Made by a program: the position numbers and the translations under genes. This document shows positions 62,201 through 64,000 of a stretch of DNA of 64,000 nt, in pieces (position 1 is the stretch's first letter; every line of letters begins with the position of its first letter). This DNA is from an uncultured Clostridia bacterium. Lineage in GTDB: Bacteria; Bacillota; Clostridia; Christensenellales; UBA1242. The stretch is taken from positions 1 through 64,000 of the forward strand of contig CAKVLG010000001.1 in NCBI GenBank assembly GCA_934756675.1, in the 5' to 3' direction. Under the pieces are notes generated by a model. That model was given only the letters and a program-made list of their open reading frames with translations. It did no database searches and had not been told where the DNA came from.

Positions 62201-62864
62201 AGTCTTCACGATAAATATAATGCACGTCGTTTGTTGCAACCATTTTTATGTTGTATTTTTTGCTAAGTTCGTGCAACTTTTCGTTTACAAATAATTGTTC
62301 TTCAAGCCCATGGTTTTGAAGTTCAAAATAATAATCATCACCAAACAGACCTTTGTACCATTGCACAAGTTTTTCCGCTTCGTCAAACTCGCGGCGGAGA
62401 AGCGCTTGCGGAACTTCACCAGCAATACAAGCAGATAAACAAACAAGCCCTTCATGGTGAGCTTCTAGTGCTTTGTGGTCAATTCTTGGTTTATAATAGA
62501 ACCCGTCGCAAAATGCAATAGTATTAAGCTGACAAAGATTGTTATACCCCACTTCGTCTTTAGCAAGTAATATCAAATGATAAAATTGACTTTTGCCGCT
62601 TTTTATGTTTAAATCGTCACACAAATAAAACTCGCAACCAATTATTGGTTTAACAATTGGTACACCATGTTCGCGGTAATACTTTTCGTCAAGCTTTACG
62701 CATGCATTAAAGAATTGAACAACACCATACATGTTACCATGGTCAGTAATGGCAATTGCTGGCATGCCCATTTCTTTGGCAACTTTTACAACTTTGTTAA
62801 TACGTGCCGCACCATCGAGCAAACTATATTCCGTATGCAAATGTAAATGTGAAAACTTACCCAT
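59271..62864 (-). CDS. dnaE: DNA polymerase III alpha subunit, DnaE type
   Basis: Replicative polymerase, 1197 aa. The N-terminal PHP domain starts HLHTEYSLLDGAARI. Catalytic aspartates are in PDFDVDFQ near 400. An OB fold lies at about 1010-1090 (NVTCGGIVSDIHKMF... DLYGTFEVMLF). There is no exonuclease domain, so it is DnaE rather than PolC. Its start overlaps the end of whiA by 8 bp, a usual pairing in Clostridia. PolC and DnaB are not in the window. Confidence 0.97.
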   Translation of the reverse strand: MGKFSHLHLHTEYSLLDGAARINKVVKVAKEMGMPAIAITDHGNMYGVVQFFNACVKLDEKYYREHGVPIVKPIIGCEFYLCDDLNIKSGKSQFYHLILLAKDEVGYNNLCQLNTIAFCDGFYYKPRIDHKALEAHHEGLVCLSACIAGEVPQALLRREFDEAEKLVQWYKGLFGDDYYFELQNHGLEEQLFVNEKLHELSKKYNIKMVATNDVHYIYREDSVTQDVLLCVQTGKTYDDPDRWRFQGDQFYFKSEEEMQKAFPQDQEALDNTQEVVDKCNYNFVFGQYMYPKYVPVTGQTPEDFMRDLVEAGLKKKYKEETKEIRDRIEYEFGTIKKLGYIEYYLIVWDYINAARNKGISVGPGRGSGVGSIVAYLIGITDVDPIRYGLFFERFLNPERVSAPDFDVDFQDNRREEVFDYVKEKYGKEKVCKIITFGTMAAKNAIKDVARVLRVPYAEVDKVTKAIPDSVKRPNIIAKCFGLHRKPDEPDTSLPELMEMYNNNPDIKRVVDIADKLEDSPRQTGIHACGVIIGRDVLKEHIPLAKNGDIITSQFVGGELETLGHLKMDFLGLCNLTDIQLCIKYVKENRGIDVSFEGCTYDDQKVYDLISTGNTKGMFQIESPGFQKFLKELRPNCLEDIIAGVSLYRPGPMDSIPDFIHNKHHPEDIKYISPVMEPILNVTYGCIVYQEQVMKIVQELAGYTLGRADTVRKYMGKKKLKELKAEREVFLHGCEADGKKPAVDGVIKRGVDETVANKLWDDMEKFGSYAFNKSHAAAYAVVTYETAYLKTYYESEFLTALLNNRITKSDEIKNYVTYIKSEKIEVLPPDINESETYFKCQKDGKIRFGLAALKNVGISVVDSIVAERKANGKFKDLGDFFARIDTSICNKRSIESFILAGAFDCFGHTRSQYMAVYDTALNCAIKDKKSRLAGQFSMFGDMLSNDESIKIDYPNISEYDLRFKLKKEKETLGTYISGHPLDDYIEKVSAFSFNSSMIEEQTEEETTGDEDDESTQVMDSDLQDGMNVTCGGIVSDIHKMFTKNGNKPMAVISIEDLYGTFEVMLFNKIYEKVKYELQEDAMLTIKGHLSLRDGQKPIIIADSISFWNDETGVNGGAASLHKEEIVSKRPKTLYLQFNIEDEPLKNEIISILESYSGNTPVFVQSNRKLYNIKTTTEYTNNLQIELASIIGENNIKYI

Positions 62865-63825
62865 TACCCACCTCTTTTGAAATTTCTATAATTTTTTTAA
62901 AACGTTGATTGACCGCAGCCTTGCTTATTGGTTTTTCGAGTATCATACCAAGCTCTGTAAGTGAACTTTCGGGATTAGCGAGCCTTAATGTTGCAATTTC
63001 TTTTAATGCACTAGGAAGTGACTTTAATCCAATCGTTTGGTCAATAATCATAATTGCATCAATCTGTTTTTGCGCTGCAGAAACACTTTTTTCAATGTTT
63101 GCCACGGTGCAATTTGCTTGCCTGTTAGCCAGGTTTCTAACATCACGGCTAACGCGTTGATTTTCGAGTTCCAAAACAGCTTTTGGCGCTTTTATTAGCT
63201 TTAATACATCGCTAATAGCATCGCCTTCTTTTATATACACAACTTGTTCGTTGTTGCGTTCTACTTTTTTACTTAAAATATCAAATGACGCCAAAATTTC
63301 TGCTAGTCTTTCAGCTTGCTCAACAGTTTGACATGTCCACTCCATGTGGTATCCACTGTTGCGGCCATTGCCATCTTCGTTCATATCAGGAATACTTATA
63401 CTGCCGCCGCCAACAAATGACGAAGCAAGATATGCAATCTCATCATCTTTTTCGGCAAGCAAGTGTTCGTCACCATTATAGTTAATCTGCAAGTGTCCAT
63501 CTTCATCGCGAGCAATTATTCCGCAAAGTGATAGTATTTCTTCCCCAGTTTCTGGCGAAACAGCCAATGTGAACTGGTCATTTCCAGAATACTTGTTCTT
63601 TTTACTTGTAATAAAAAACTCAGACTCACCAGTGAGCCTTTTTATTATTTTTTCAATAGCTTTTAAAAAATCTATAATTTCACTCGTAAGCGTAAACGAC
63701 ATTTTTTTGTTGCTAATTACTAGCGACCCAGCAGAAAGCAGTGCACCACAAAGAATCGAAAGCTCGTTGTTGCTTTCGTCAAAAGTGGAGATTATCTCGC
63801 TTTTAACTTCCCTTGAAAATGTCAT
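62857..63825 (-). CDS. whiA: WhiA-family regulator
   Basis: 322 aa. N-terminal degenerate LAGLIDADG-type homing-endonuclease-like domain (about 90-185, with ASSFVGGGSISIPD) and a C-terminal helix-turn-helix (about 265-315, ALKEIATLRLANPESSLTEL). Controls division and sporulation-related genes in Actinobacteria, and cell division and metabolism in Firmicutes. Start with AGAGGT, 2 bp after the PHP gene. rapZ and yvcK, commonly just before whiA, are absent here. Confidence 0.96.
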   Translation of the reverse strand: MTFSREVKSEIISTFDESNNELSILCGALLSAGSLVISNKKMSFTLTSEIIDFLKAIEKIIKRLTGESEFFITSKKNKYSGNDQFTLAVSPETGEEILSLCGIIARDEDGHLQINYNGDEHLLAEKDDEIAYLASSFVGGGSISIPDMNEDGNGRNSGYHMEWTCQTVEQAERLAEILASFDILSKKVERNNEQVVYIKEGDAISDVLKLIKAPKAVLELENQRVSRDVRNLANRQANCTVANIEKSVSAAQKQIDAIMIIDQTIGLKSLPSALKEIATLRLANPESSLTELGMILEKPISKAAVNQRFKKIIEISKEVGNG

Positions 63826-63827
63826 TT

Positions 63828-64000
63828 TTACCTCTTTGGAATATACTCTTTGTCAACATTAACCACTCTATCTAGTGGAATATTATTGTCGATAATAAAT
63901 TGCATAGCTACGCTAGTATTTGCAATATTTTCTTTGCAATGTGCATCAGAACTAACAATCATTTTGCAACCACTATCTATCAAGATTTTAGCATCTTCGT
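63828..64000 (-). CDS. PHP-domain phosphoesterase, C-terminal part
   Basis: The reverse strand encodes the last 57 residues of a protein cut by the window edge. It contains MIVSSDAHCKENI, the SSDAH metal-binding signature of PHP phosphoesterases (YcdX/histidinol-phosphatase-like), and ends in DKEYIPKR. In Clostridia a PHP gene is often part of the rapZ-whiA-dnaE neighbourhood. Only the end is present, so the exact subfamily is open. Confidence 0.8.
   Translation of the reverse strand, partial: EDAKILIDSGCKMIVSSDAHCKENIANTSVAMQFIIDNNIPLDRVVNVDKEYIPKR

Overview
The window is AT-rich chromosomal DNA from a spore-forming member of the Bacillota, most likely an uncultured gut-type Clostridia lineage. 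This rests on Spo0A, SpoIIR, SpmA/SpmB, a SPOCS+LysM protein, Veg, WhiA, RicT, a DUF4364 protein, DnaE beside WhiA, consensus sigma-A promoters and strong AGGAGG-type ribosome binding sites. I cannot name a genus from the sequence alone.

Layout. 1-600: 5' end of a 16S rRNA gene leaving the window leftwards, with its promoter. 700-5,580: leftward operon TM2/zinc-ribbon protein - mnmA - trpS - proS. 5,600-6,360: an intergenic stretch with a probable small RNA and degenerate dispersed repeats. 6,411-7,421: gapA. 7,508-31,080: a type IV secretion-like locus. 31,077-37,600: murI, rpsT, an M28-like membrane protein, a four-helix membrane protein, holA, comEC, then an RNA-rich interval (a small-RNA candidate, a structured RNA ending in a copied tRNA 3' end, and tRNA-Glu). 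37,600-53,650: small unknown proteins plus rsmA, tatD, spmAB, the holB-ricT-ferredoxin-trmN6 operon, greA, a Rho-like protein without ATPase motifs, spoIIR, SPOCS-LysM, veg and spo0A. 53,718-64,000: valS, an ABC importer operon, dnaE, whiA and the end of a PHP-domain gene.

The type IV secretion-like locus is the most unusual content. A leftward operon encodes three enlarged VirB6/TrbL-like membrane proteins (2274, 1978 and 899 aa) around one VirB4 ATPase whose N-terminus looks like a fused VirB3/PrgI. Upstream are two separately promoted small two-helix membrane proteins that resemble pilins and each other, then a divergent VirD4-type coupling ATPase and an anchored surface protein. The three large proteins share a membrane scaffold and short ectodomain motifs. 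They differ in ectodomain size (about 380, 1475 and 890 aa) and in their tails (Gly/Ser-rich, Lys-rich, and about 1060 aa of acidic then coiled-coil sequence). No relaxase, integrase, VirB8-like protein or wall hydrolase is visible in the window. I infer a chromosomal protein-delivery or surface machine rather than an ordinary conjugative element; this is not proven.

A second theme is gene starts with a -10 box only 4-7 nt upstream (13 nt for comEC) and no ribosome binding site, suggesting leaderless mRNAs. These coexist with normal Shine-Dalgarno-led genes. Two genes look like catalytically dead relatives of known enzymes: an M28-peptidase-like protein and the Rho-like protein.
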